A stretch of 64,000 bases of DNA from Armigeres subalbatus (Eukaryota > Arthropoda > Insecta > Diptera > Culicidae). Positions 14,001-26,000 of this stretch are shown piece after piece (position 1 is the stretch's first letter; each line of letters starts with the position of its first letter). The DNA lies in the NCBI RefSeq assembly GCF_024139115.2, contig NC_085141.1:367745925-367809924 (forward strand). Direction: 5' to 3'. Made by a program: the position numbers and the translations under genes. The notes beneath the pieces are model-generated. The model saw only the letters and a list, made by a program, of their open reading frames with translations, had not been told where the DNA came from and did not search any database.

Positions 14001-17000
14001 CTTTCTATGCCCGCCATTGCATGAGTATGTATCTTGTGTGGCAAGTACAATGGATACACTATGCCCAGGGAGTCGAGAATGTTTCCCACCCGAAAACATG
14101 CTAGACCACACCGAGAATCGAACATGGCATCCGGATTGGCAATCCTACGCCTTTACTCGCAAGGCTACTGAAGAGTTGCTTAGAATCTTACATTTAAATG
14201 GCTCAAAAGCCGCTTTTTAAGAGCCTCGGAATCTTCTCTTCAAGAGCTCGATATAATGCAAATTTCAGTCAACTTCATGGAGAGCCATATACACTCAACC
14301 TTCTTTTTACGTCACTTATTGGGGGGACGTAAAACGAATGTGACGAAAAAAGAATTTTTGCTAAAATTTCTAGTATTTCACTTAATTTATTGATCGTGAG
14401 GATACTTTCAAATACATTCACTTACGTCTTGCATGAGGTATTGTAAGATCTCTCCAAATCCAGGCGTATGAGATGTTATAAGATCTCCAAATTGTCCTGA
14501 AGTTTGAATCAAATGGTCTACCGAATCAACCAAGGCTTCCATGATGTCCCCAGTCTCGGTGTTAACCCAATTTTTTCCTCCGATTATTTGTCTTTCACTT
14601 CCGTCTTCAATTCTTGCATGTATGAAGTTGTAAGATCTCCAAATTGTCCTGGAGTTTGAATCACATGGTCTACCGAACCTACTGAGGCTTGCATGATGTC
14701 CTCAGCCGCGGTATCATCCCAATCATGCCTTCCGAGTATTTGTCTTTCACTTGCGCGTCTCAAGTACAGGTATATTAGATGTTTTGAGATCTCCAAATTG
14801 TCCTGGAGTTTGAATCAAATGGTCTACAGAATCAACCAAGGCTTCCACGATGTCCAGAGCCGCGGTGTTAACTCAATTTGGTCTTCTGAGTATTGGTAAT
14901 TTACTAACGACTCAAATACAGGTATATGAGAAGTTGTAGGATCTCCAAATCGTTCTGGAGTTTAAATCAAATGGTCTGTCGAATCAACCAAAGCCTTCAT
15001 GATGTCCTAAGCCGTGCTTTCAACTCAATTATGTTCTCTGAGGATTTGCCTTTCACTTGCGGTGTTGTAAGATCTCCAAATTGTCCTGGAGTTTTAATCA
15101 AATAGTCTAATGAATCAACCAAGGCTTCAATGGTGCTGCCAGCTGCGGTCAAACCCCAATTATGTTCTCCGATTATTTGTCTTTCACTTACGTTTAAAAT
15201 CCAGGCATATGAGCTGTTTTAAGATCTCCAAATTTTTCTGGAGTTTGAATCAAATGGTCTACCGAATCTACTGAGGCTTGCACGATGTCCTCAGCTGCGG
15301 TATCATTCCAATCATGCCCTCCGAGTATTTGTCTTTCACTTGCGTCCTAAGTCCATGTATATGAGATGTTTTAAGATCTGCAAATTGTCCTGGAGTTTGA
15401 ATCAAATGGTCTACGAAAACAACCAAGGCTTCCACGATGTCCTCAGCCTCGGTGTCAACCCAATTTTGTCTTCTGAGTATTGGTCTTTTACTATCGTCTC
15501 AAATACAGGCATATTAGATATTGTAAGATCTCCAAATTGTCCTGGAGTTTGAATCAAATGGTGAAATGAATCAACCAAGGCTTCTTTGATGCCCCAGCCG
15601 CGGTTACATCCCACTCATGCCCTCCGAGTATTTGTCTTCCATTTGCGTCTCGAGTCCATGTATATGAGATGTTTTAAGATCTGCAAATTGTCCTGGAGTT
15701 TGAATCAAATGGTCTACAGAATCAACCAAGGCTTCCACGATGTCCCCAGCCTGGGTGTCAACCCAATTTTGTCTTCTGAGTATTGGTCCTTTACTAACGT
15801 CTCAAACACAGGCATATTCGATATTGTATTGTTCTTTGAGTATTTGACTTTTACTTGCGTCTCAAAACAAAACATATGAGGTGTTGTAAGCTCTTCAAAT
15901 TGTCCTGGAAATGGTGTAATGAATCAACCATGGCTTCCATGGTGCTCTCAGTCGCGGTATCAACCAATTATGTCCTCCGATTATTTGTCTTTCACTTACG
16001 TATTAAATCTAGACATATGATATGTTTTAAAATCTCCAAATAACGATTTTCATGACCGTTATAAAACTGAAAATAATCCTTGGGATGTTTGTCTGACTTG
16101 TGCTGCTCGGGTTGTTACCGCGGCTGGGGACATCATTAAGGCCTTGGTTGATTTGGCAGACCATTTGATTCAAGCTCCAGGACAATTTGGAGATCTAAAA
16201 ACAACCCCTATGCCTGGAATTGAAACGCAAGTGAAAGAAAAATACCCTAGAAACATAATTGAGCTGATACCACGGCATGAGACATCATGGAAGCCTTGGT
16301 TGATCCGGTAGATCATTTGATTCAAACTCCTGGACAGATCTTATAACATCTCATATGTCTGGATTTGAGACGCAAGTGAAAAAGAAATACTCGGAGGACA
16401 TGATTGGGTCGATACCGCGACTGGAGACATCATGGAAGCCATTGTTGATTCGGTAGACCATTTGATTCAAACTCCAGGACGATTTGGAGATCTTACTACA
16501 TTTCATATGTCTGGATTTGAGACGCAAGTGAAAGAAAAATACTTGGAGGACATCATTGGGTGCTTACCGTGACTGGAAACATCTTGGAAGACTTGGTTGA
16601 TTCGGTGAACCATTTGATTCAAACTTCAGGACAATTTGGAGATCTTAGAACAACTCATATGCCTACATTTGAGACGCAAGTGAAAGACAAATACTCGAAG
16701 GACGTAATTGGGTTGATACCGCGGCTGGGGACATCATGAAAGCCTTGGTTGATTCGGCAGACCATTTGATTCAAACTCCAGGACGATTTGGAGATCTTAC
16801 TACATCTCATATGTCTGGATTTGAGACCCGAATGAAAGACAGATACTCGGAGGACATAATTGGATTGATATCGCGGCTGAGGACACCATGGAAGCCTCGG
16901 TTGATTCGGCAGACCATTTGATTCAAATTCCAAGACGATTTGGAGATCTTACTACATCTTATATGTCTGGATTTGAGACCCAAATGAAAGACAAATACTC

Positions 17001-20000
17001 GGAGGAGATAATTGGGTTGATACCACGGCTCGGGACATCATGGAAGCCTCGTTTGATTCGGCAGACCATTTGATTTAAACTCCAGGACGATTTGGAGATC
17101 GTACTGCATCTCATATGTCTGAATTTGAGATGCAAGTTAAAGGAAAATACTCGGAGGACATAATTGGATTATTACCGCAGCCATGGACATCATGGAAGCC
17201 TTGGTTGATTCGGCAGACCATTTGATTCAAACTCCAGGACGATTTGGAAATCTTACTACATCTCATATGTCTGGATTTGAGACCCAAATGAAAGACAAAT
17301 ACTCGGAGGACATAATTGGGTTGATACCGCGGCTTGGGACATCATGATAGACTTTGTTGATTCGGCAGACCATTTGATTCAAACTCCAGGACGATTTGGA
17401 GATCTTAGAACAATTCATATGCCTGGATTTAAAACGCGAGCAAAAGACAAATACTTAGAGGACATGAATGGGTGGTTAACGTGGCTGGAAACATCATGAA
17501 AGCCTTGGTTGATTCGGTAGACCATTTGATTCAAACTTCAGGACAATTTGGAGATCTTAGAACATCTCATATACCTCCATTTGAGACGCAAGTGAAAGAC
17601 AAATACTTGGAGGACACATTTTGGATGAATCTGCGGCTGGGAGTCTAGGGAAGTCTTGGATGACCAGGAAAGGAACGGCTGCTTAAGGCATATTTAGTTT
17701 GGTTTAATAGATCATTTGGAGCATGAACCATTTTTAAGAGATAACAGCCCATCGGTTACGCGGGTAGACCTAAAGACCTATATTCCAGGGAATTCTTGTA
17801 TGACCTGGAACGGAATTTGGTTTAATATATCAAATAGAGTATAAACCGCTACGCTTGTAGACCTTATACCAATGGTTACGCGTGTAGACTCCAGGAAACC
17901 TGGATGACCTAGAACGGAACAATTGTTGAAGGTAAATGATGAATATACAAAGCATCTACTTTGTTCTTTGGGTTTCTAAGAGTGCCTTCTTATAGGCTTA
18001 CTTTTGGATGTCAATAATGTTTCAAATTCTTTTTACGTCACGTGCCGTAAAAAGGAGGCCGTAAAACGAAGTGACGTATAAAAAACTGCCGTAAAAAGAG
18101 GGTTGAGTGTATCCCGTTAATTTTCAGTACTATTTTTCATTTATCTTATGAGTTATACTTGTTTTCATTAAGGTCACTCCTGACAGAATCCAAGTTTCAA
18201 AGTGCTCGCGTTTTCGTTTCCTACTCGATACGGAGGCGGCGGACAACTGTCATTTTTGTTGATTCGGCTTTGCTGCATGCGTGAAAAAATAAAAATGACA
18301 GTTGTGCATTGCTTCCGTGTCGAGTGGTGTGCCCCTGAAAACGCGAGCACTTTGAAACTTGGATTCTGTCAGGAGTGACCTTAACAGCAAAAGATAGGGG
18401 GTACCTCAGATGATACAAAAGTTCGAAGGGGTACCTCTCAAGAAAAAGGTTGAGAACCGCTGTCTTAGGTAATTCCAAAAAAAATCAGAATTTTTCTCCG
18501 AAGTAATTTGAGATGAATTTCACAAAGGAATTCTTGAAGGAATGTTCTGTAGGAGAAGGAATGTTCTGTATAAGATTCTGGAAGGAAGCATAGTTTTTTT
18601 TTTAGGAGAACTTCCCATGGAATAATAAAGAAATGTTAGCCCTATGGAAGAATTTCCGTTGAAAATCATACATAAATAACGTATCGTTTAGAGAGGGAGG
18701 GTGGCTCGGCTGAATTTTGATGATCCATACAGAACTTCGAGATGCTTTTTTGTATATTTTTATGGAAATTTTCTTATTTTTTTATTGCTCTTTATTGATT
18801 ATTTTGTGGAAAATTTTTAATTTTTTATGGGAAAATATATTTATTTTGTGGAAAATTTAGTAATTGTTTATTGCTAATATTGATTTATTTATGGAAACTT
18901 TATAATTTTTGGGTGGAACATTTTGATTTCTTTATGGAAAATTCTTCTTTTATAATTCCAATTTTTGTTTTTGAAAGTGCCAATTTATTTTTGTTTTGTG
19001 GAAAGTTCTCAATTGTTTGTGGAAATTTGCATAATTTGTGGAAATTTATTATCTGTTTTTTGCTCATCATTTCTGTATTAATTAATTGCATATTATTCGG
19101 CAACTCGGCCGTACGAAAACCATTTTTTTGTTAAATATCTTGGCTGTGCATATGCACAGCATATGTTTCGAAATTGACAAATTGATATGAAATTTGCGAA
19201 AAAGAATCCACGTGTCTTGGAGGGACTCGAACCCTCAACCTCCTACTCTCTAGATAGGCGTGATAACCCCTACACAACAAGACCACTTAAAGGTCACGTT
19301 TGCGGAAAAGCCATCAGAATCCGAGTACCAACCTCCACCGCGGTTAGCTCTCTTTTTTGCAAATTGAATATCATCCAAGCAAGCCTTTGGCACAGCAGAG
19401 TGCGATTGAATTCGCATTCTATACCGTCCCGCCCAGACAGTTACTGGGGGGCATGGAGTGCGATCCTCTCGTTTAATAAACAATGTGCACTCGCTTGGCT
19501 GTGGGTATACAATAGTAAAGCACATGTGGAGATTGGACAAATCAAGCATCCGAAAGATATTCAATTTGCAAAAAAGAGAGCTAACCGCGGTGGAGGATGG
19601 TACTCGGATTCTGATGGCTTTTCCGCAAACGTGACCTTTAAGTGGTCTTGTTGTGTAGGGGTTATCACGCCTATCTAGAGAGTAGGAGGTTGAGGGTTCT
19701 ATTCTAGTCCCACGACACGTGGATTCTTTTTCGCAAATTTCATATCAATTTGCCCATTTCGAAACATATGCTGTGCATATGCACAGCCAAGATATTTAAC
19801 AAAAAAATTTCTGTATTGAAAATTTCCTAATTTTTCATACAAAATTAAATATACCGCCAACGGGGGTGTCATTGGGCCAAAATGTGGTATGCTCCAAATA
19901 AATGTTACAAAGCTCTCGTAGTTAACATGGGAATCAAGTTTTAATTAGTTTGGTACAAGCTTGAACAATGAATTTACCACTGTGTGGGGAAAAAATAATA

Positions 20001-23000
20001 AATGAGGGTAATGCTTCAAAGTTACATGTTGTTTAAAATTGGCCCATTCTTACCCCTCACAGGGGGTGACATTGGGCCAAGTACAATAAAGTTCAGCGGT
20101 GAAGATGCAACGATTCAATCGTTCATTTAAAATAATTGCCTACATTACTGCTCTTACCAACTATGTATGGCAAATCAACCAAAGGCTTTACCCAATCTCA
20201 CCCCTTTTCAGCGTGCATTGCTCGTTGCTACGAAAAACCAGAACCGCTATATAAATATTCATAAAATTCGATGAAACAACATCAGATTATCGTAACAGGA
20301 TAACCAGGTATCCATCGATCTAAAAACTAGTTATGTAATAGATTTGTGGGGCATTACTGACACTATTTTAATACGGGTTCATTCGATCAATAGTTTTACA
20401 TTCGAATTCCAAGCATTATGGTACGAGCACAATTAGTTCTTGGAATTTGTTTTGTGATTTCCTAGACGTGAATTTTACTATAATTTCGAACCGTTTGAAG
20501 TTTTGATCAAAATTCGTAACAGTTTCTGAGATATTAGGAGTTGAATCATTTTTCGTTTTAGGCCCAATCTTACCCCCTAGGCCTAATGTCACCCCGAATG
20601 ACGATACTTGTAATTTTTTTTCCTGCCCCCTGTTACCGTCACCGGCTTGTTCCGGCTGTGCGGCAACCATTTGTTTGTGAAGAACCTCTCTGTTTTTTGC
20701 TGTCTCATAGTTGCTCGTCTCCTGGTTGCATTTCGGTATAAGTTATAATTAACTGAACAAGATCTGTAAAATAAATCACCGAACGACAGAACCCTGGTTA
20801 AGTGTGTAAGTTCTTTAAAAATAAGAAAATCAGTAGGCTTAGACGCAATTCTCAATAGGTTATGCGTAGTGTGTAGCTAAATTTTTTGAAGGATTTCATT
20901 TTATTACATAACTAGTCGACCCGGCAGACGTTGTCCTGCATAGTAGACGAGAATGTGCGTTCCGAACTGCCCATGCAAAGTTCGCATAGGAATCACAATT
21001 TTAGTTTTTCACGATTTGCTCAACTTTACTCGTATTTTTTGCATTAGGAAATATCATATAAACCCGTCGGAAACTGTAACGAATGTTTCTGCTAAAGAAA
21101 TGAAAACAATCCATCGAGCCGTTTTCGAGTTATGCGGATACGAACACAGACCATTTCATTTTTATATATAAGAGAAGATTTCGACGATCTTTCATTATTA
21201 GGCATTTACATGTAATGACTTCGAACTGAAGTCGTCTCAAGTATATGTTAACCTCTATCAATCATATTCAATCATCAATAGGAAATTGCAAATGAAGCAT
21301 TTCAATTAGATTTTTCGATAAATCTTTATATGAATAAGACAGGTTCCTAATATGAGAATTTTAATCAAATCGATAAGTACATTAAACCGCTACATTTTTG
21401 TCATACCTCATACATTATTTTTACGGAGGCATATTTTGCAAAAGAAAATAATACACGCTCACTATAAATAAAATCCGGTCAAATAGAAGGTGTCTGAATG
21501 GATAAATTGAAGAATTTGAACAGATGAATGTAAATGCTGTTATACATAGAATTCATCATTCTAGCCTTCTTTTATTCACCAAATACGTTTTTCGTTTTCT
21601 GCATGTAACAACATGCTGCAAAGGTTAACTAATTGAAAATTAAATACCTACTTATCGTTGATCCTGAATGGGATTACGTAGTAGGGGTAAAAACCGAAGT
21701 TAGTTTATCTTATAATATTGAATACTACCCTGTATGATGATATTCAGCGGCGCAGTCGATTTTTTTTTAATAAATAAAATTTGGTATCAATATCTGATTA
21801 GAAATTCCGCGGAACGCCGTCAAATTTCGTTAAAACCTAGTTTTTGCGGCGATTTTTTTTTTATTTTAACAAATTTTAACACGGAATTTCGTTTCGAATC
21901 ACCTGAATCGATTTCCAAACCGAAAATTCCCTAGACTGGCACCGGGAATCGCTTTATAGCCGCGCATCTTACCGCTACGCTAAGGAGGGCCCCATAGTCC
22001 ATATTAGAGGCGCTAAAAAATGAGCGGCGGTCGCGGCATACAGCTTTAGTCAGGAGTCACTATTTTTGAACAACAATTCGGAATATGTAAAAACATCATT
22101 TTCGTGAGAAATGATGTTTGTCAAAATGTGACACATTGTGTTACAAAGTTATCTTTTCTAACGGAGAGAAATTATGTACTATTCGTGTGACCAACGATTC
22201 AATTTAACAACAGTGAACCCGATGAACTAAGAAATCCATAATTGGATAATTTCAACCACAGATCAATACGCAACGAAATCCATCTGACTAGAAATCCTCG
22301 TTCCTTGTATTATAAACGAAATGATATCAACATATTTGCATTGAAATCTAAATGAGAAATACATCTTGCTGGTTTTCCTCGAGCTAGAAGCCTCCCATTT
22401 CCTTCGAACTGGAATTATAGCTCTAGCAATGACGTCGAGAGAGATTTCGCATGTCACGCAGCAACGCCCAAACGCCGACACAAACGACAACGTCCATCGT
22501 CGTCCAATTTGTGCGAGTCTAATTTGTGTGGTTGGAATCTCGTCTCGAGCTTCCTGCGGCGACACACGGGTGGCTCTCAAGCCAAGCTCCTGAAGACCAC
22601 CGACTGCTGACGGGACGGCAAAAGCCGAGAATAGAGAATGCATAATTAATTTGTCTGTTTAATTTGATTTGAAACATTATAACACTGCCGGGATCCGGAA
22701 GCCCACGACCGGTCGGGCAGCGCTGGCCGGCAGCAAGCAACCGAACATGGCTTAACGTCTGTCAGACGACTTAAGCTTTTCCTCCGGTTTAGCCCACAGT
22801 CAGCTGAACGAGCAGCGGAAGTTGACCAAAGTGTAATGGATTGCTAATTGATCGCAGCCAGTAGTGGTGAAGGAGGATGAACACTGAGCAGCGTTGTCGA
22901 TTGAGGTGTACCGAATGCAGGGCTTCCCGTTCCTTGTTGACGTCCCGATTAGGGCAAAATATTGCAACCTTTGACACTGTAAAAAAGTGATAAATGTACA

Positions 23001-26000
23001 AATAAGTGTGACTAACTTATATCAATGTAAGATTATTATTATTATTTGTAAAAATATGACTACAATAATAAACATATGACTTAAGTTGTCTATTGAGTTA
23101 TCTATTTTTTCTGCTGGAAAAATATCATCTGATTTCTCAAATCTAAATATAAGTGATCTGTAACAAAGAACTATTCATAATAAGTTTATTCCACGCAGAT
23201 TCTCGGGTACCGTATGCAGCCCACCTTTATCGACAATGCAGCATAATTACATTAGGTTCAGCGCACTTCTGGAGTGCATGTTAACTGGATTACGTGCTTG
23301 AGTTTGCGACGACAACATCCATCGCCGGACCAATAGTCAATCGCGAGTCAAGTGAATTCCAATGGTTGATCCACTCAACCGCGTCACTCAGCTTCGTGTA
23401 GTGTGCGTTCTTCTGATCCATGTGGTTAGATTATCCGACCCGAAATAAGTTGCTATCGAAATTTCAAATTGGCAAAGTTGCTTCCAACCCGGTTCAGTTG
23501 TGTGGCCATGGTTGTGGAAGTGGAGTCGCATTTGCGAAAACCACCAAGTAACATTGTTGGTTGGCAGATGAAATTAGGGGAGCAGGCGATAAGATGCGCT
23601 CGCCGTTGATTTCGATTATTCCGGGTTTCGTGACTATTTCGTCATTCGATGGTTAACGGTCAAAGCAAAATTTCAAAACCTCTCGATAATTTGAATTATG
23701 TTGATGCTCTTTTACGGAAGACAGACATGCAGATAGACAGACAGTACATATTAGTTACTCAAGGCGGGTTCGTTGTATTTTTTATATGTGGAGGCGCATG
23801 GTACTTTGTAGTCTGTGTTGTTAAATTTGTTTTTCCCAATACTGTTCATTTACCCAAACATTCGCTAGATTACATTTGATTTTTCTATATCTAGCATGGA
23901 CAGTTTGTACATATGCGTTGTTCCCAGTAGTGCGTAACTAAATCTCTTCCCCTATGAGAATGAATGTGGTACACACCCTCTAGTACAGGAGGAATGCAAT
24001 ATATCTTGGTGCTGGATGATGTTCGACTGACTTCAAGCCGCATTCGGCTGCCAGTTTGTGGGCTACGGGCAAAGAAATAATGCGGGTAGATCCCACAGTA
24101 GTAGGAGAGCTCGAGCTTGGCTTGGTCGTAGATATAACAATCCGCCAGGAAAGTTTTCGCTCTCGCCTGCAAACACCGGGGCATAGCTCAAGTTGGTGTT
24201 TGTTAGTTGTTTGAATGTAAATTGCGCCTCATATGGAAAGATAAACTATACTTTACATGCCAACGAGTTGTGGATGTGCGATAATGGGTTGTGGTGTTGT
24301 CAAATGAGGCAAACTTTGTTGAGCTAGTGGAGCGTTAGGCTAAAGTTCCACGTTATTTTGTAATGTCTCTACTTGAATGAGGAATTGCCAAGCCTGATTT
24401 ATGCGCATCAGTTGGAGCTCATGGTAGAGACGGGGTAGATGGCTAGCAGCTACCGTTTCGGCTTCAAATGGACTTAAATTCAAAAATGCTTAGAAAAACA
24501 TGTAAGAACTTGCTGTAACTCTCGCGAGAAATCAAGTCGTTCTCTGAAAAGTGCACGATAAGCCAAACTTCTTATACAAAATATACTGTTTAACTAAATA
24601 TAATTGCGTTATAATCGACAAATATTAGTGTCACTATCGAACATTTGTCTTGACTTGTTTTTTCCAATCCAAAACAATTTTCAAGTATTTTTATTCTTCT
24701 CCGATGGTGGATCCTAGACGTGCGTGTTTCTAATTTCTCAGATTTTGTGTTTTGGTGCTCTCCCAACGCGTGAGCTCGGAAGAATTGTAATCATTTCGAT
24801 ACACAATAACATCATTCTACTTGCGGGCATCTTACCAACGCAGAGGAAGAATCACTTAAGTTTGGAGTCCCATCTCACAGAATTGTGGACATTCCGATCC
24901 ACAACAACACTGCTCTTCTTGTAGGCGTCCCATCAACGCAGAGGAATAATCTCTTGAAAACGAACGTCCCGTCACACATGCTGTTTGCCATGGCAAACTT
25001 TTGCAAACAATAGCGAAAGTGCGTAATGTTTTACTTGGGCGGGAAATTTTCATTCAATAATATCGTCGCCTAAGTAACGCCAACTATGCATTCCTAGCGC
25101 ATGAGATGAGTCTCATGAGACGTACATTGAGACACGCTTACTCCGTTATTTATTGCGCGCTAGCTTCTCTCGTCGCACCGAATTGATGCTACGTAACCTT
25201 GTGCAGCCATGGCATACTGTCTCATCCATGTATACACGAGAATGAATATCATTCCGATCCACAACAACACTTCTTATGGCGGACGTCCCACAAAAAAGAA
25301 TATTTTGAATGCGGGCGTACCATCAATTCGGTCCACAACAGCGCCAATCTTCCTGGTTTCGTCCCAGCACAACACTGTTCTTCTTGCAGGCGTCCCACCA
25401 ACGTCCCACCACGTAGAATTGTGATCATTTCGATCCACAATAACACCATTCTTATTGCGGGCGTTCCAGCAACGGTTGTAGAACGAAAGGTTGAAGGACA
25501 AAAGGTTGTGGGGCAAAAGGTCAAAAGGACAAAAGATAGAAACTACAGTTGTAAGACACAATCTCTTGAAAGCGATCACACAGATTTGTTATCATACCTA
25601 CCCACAAGAACACCGTTTTTATAGCGGTCCTCCTACCAACGCAAAGGAAGAATCTCTTAAATTCGGGCGTCTCACCACGCAGAATTTCGATCATTCCGAT
25701 TTACAACAACACTTCTTTTTGCGGACGTCCCACCAACGCAGATATTGAATCGTTTGAATGCGGGCGAAACACCGCGCAAAATTGTTATCAATTGGTTCCA
25801 CAATAACACCAATCTACTTTGGGACGCCTCACTACGCAGAACTGTGATCATTCCGATTCACAAAACCATCATTTTTCTTGCGGGCGTCCCACCAACGCAG
25901 GAACAAGAATCTCTTGGATGCGGGCATCTCACCACGCAGAACTATGATCATTTCGATACTTCTTGCGGGCATCCCACCAACACACAGGAAGAAATTCTCG

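Larger units (their letters stand above)
14292..18109. mobile_element. 3.8-kb TA-flanked element carrying inverted satellite arrays
   Basis: The ends CACTCAACCTTCTTTTTACG (left) and its inverted partner (right, ending GGTTGAGTG) are flanked by TA at 14290-14291 and 18110-18111. Inside both ends are iterated TTTTTACG and ACGTAAAACG phrases. This suggests a non-autonomous Tc1/mariner-type element. Almost all of the interior is two facing satellite arrays. No transposase frame is visible. Confidence 0.85.
13060..18462. mobile_element. hAT-type element, 5.4 kb, with perfect 8-bp TSD
   Basis: The ends are CAGCGGTTCTCAACCT and AGGTTGAGAACCGCTG, a classic hAT terminal inverted repeat. Subterminal GGGGGTACCT motifs occur at both ends. 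The 8-bp duplication TCTTAGGT flanks it exactly (13052-13059 and 18463-18470). I see no hAT transposase. The interior has been enlarged by at least four later structures listed separately. Confidence 0.93.
19123..19807. mobile_element. 685-bp foldback element with a tRNA-like sequence in each arm
   Basis: Arms of about 250 bp (19123-19372 and 19556-19807) are inverted copies, both containing CTGTGCATATGCACAG near the outer end. The spacer is about 183 bp. Each arm carries a tRNA-like segment (minus strand left, plus strand right). I found no certain target duplication. It may be an inverted duplication of a tRNA-derived element or a tRNA-bearing foldback transposon. Confidence 0.88.

Noticed and set aside
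14584..17073. Many 60-100-codon frames at 152-bp intervals on both strands
   Set aside because: Identical shadows of the satellite unit; frames do not persist between units.
14430..17660. CRISPR array
   Set aside because: Units are ~152 bp, continuous without spacers, and inverted halfway; it is a eukaryotic satellite.
19213..19284. Functional tRNA-Ser(AGA)
   Set aside because: The short variable arm, weak D arm and location inside a palindromic repeat argue against a working serine tRNA; kept as tRNA-like.
23891..24184. 97-codon minus-strand frame with ordinary amino acid composition
   Set aside because: No recognisable family, no supporting splice sites or neighbouring exons; left as unassigned.
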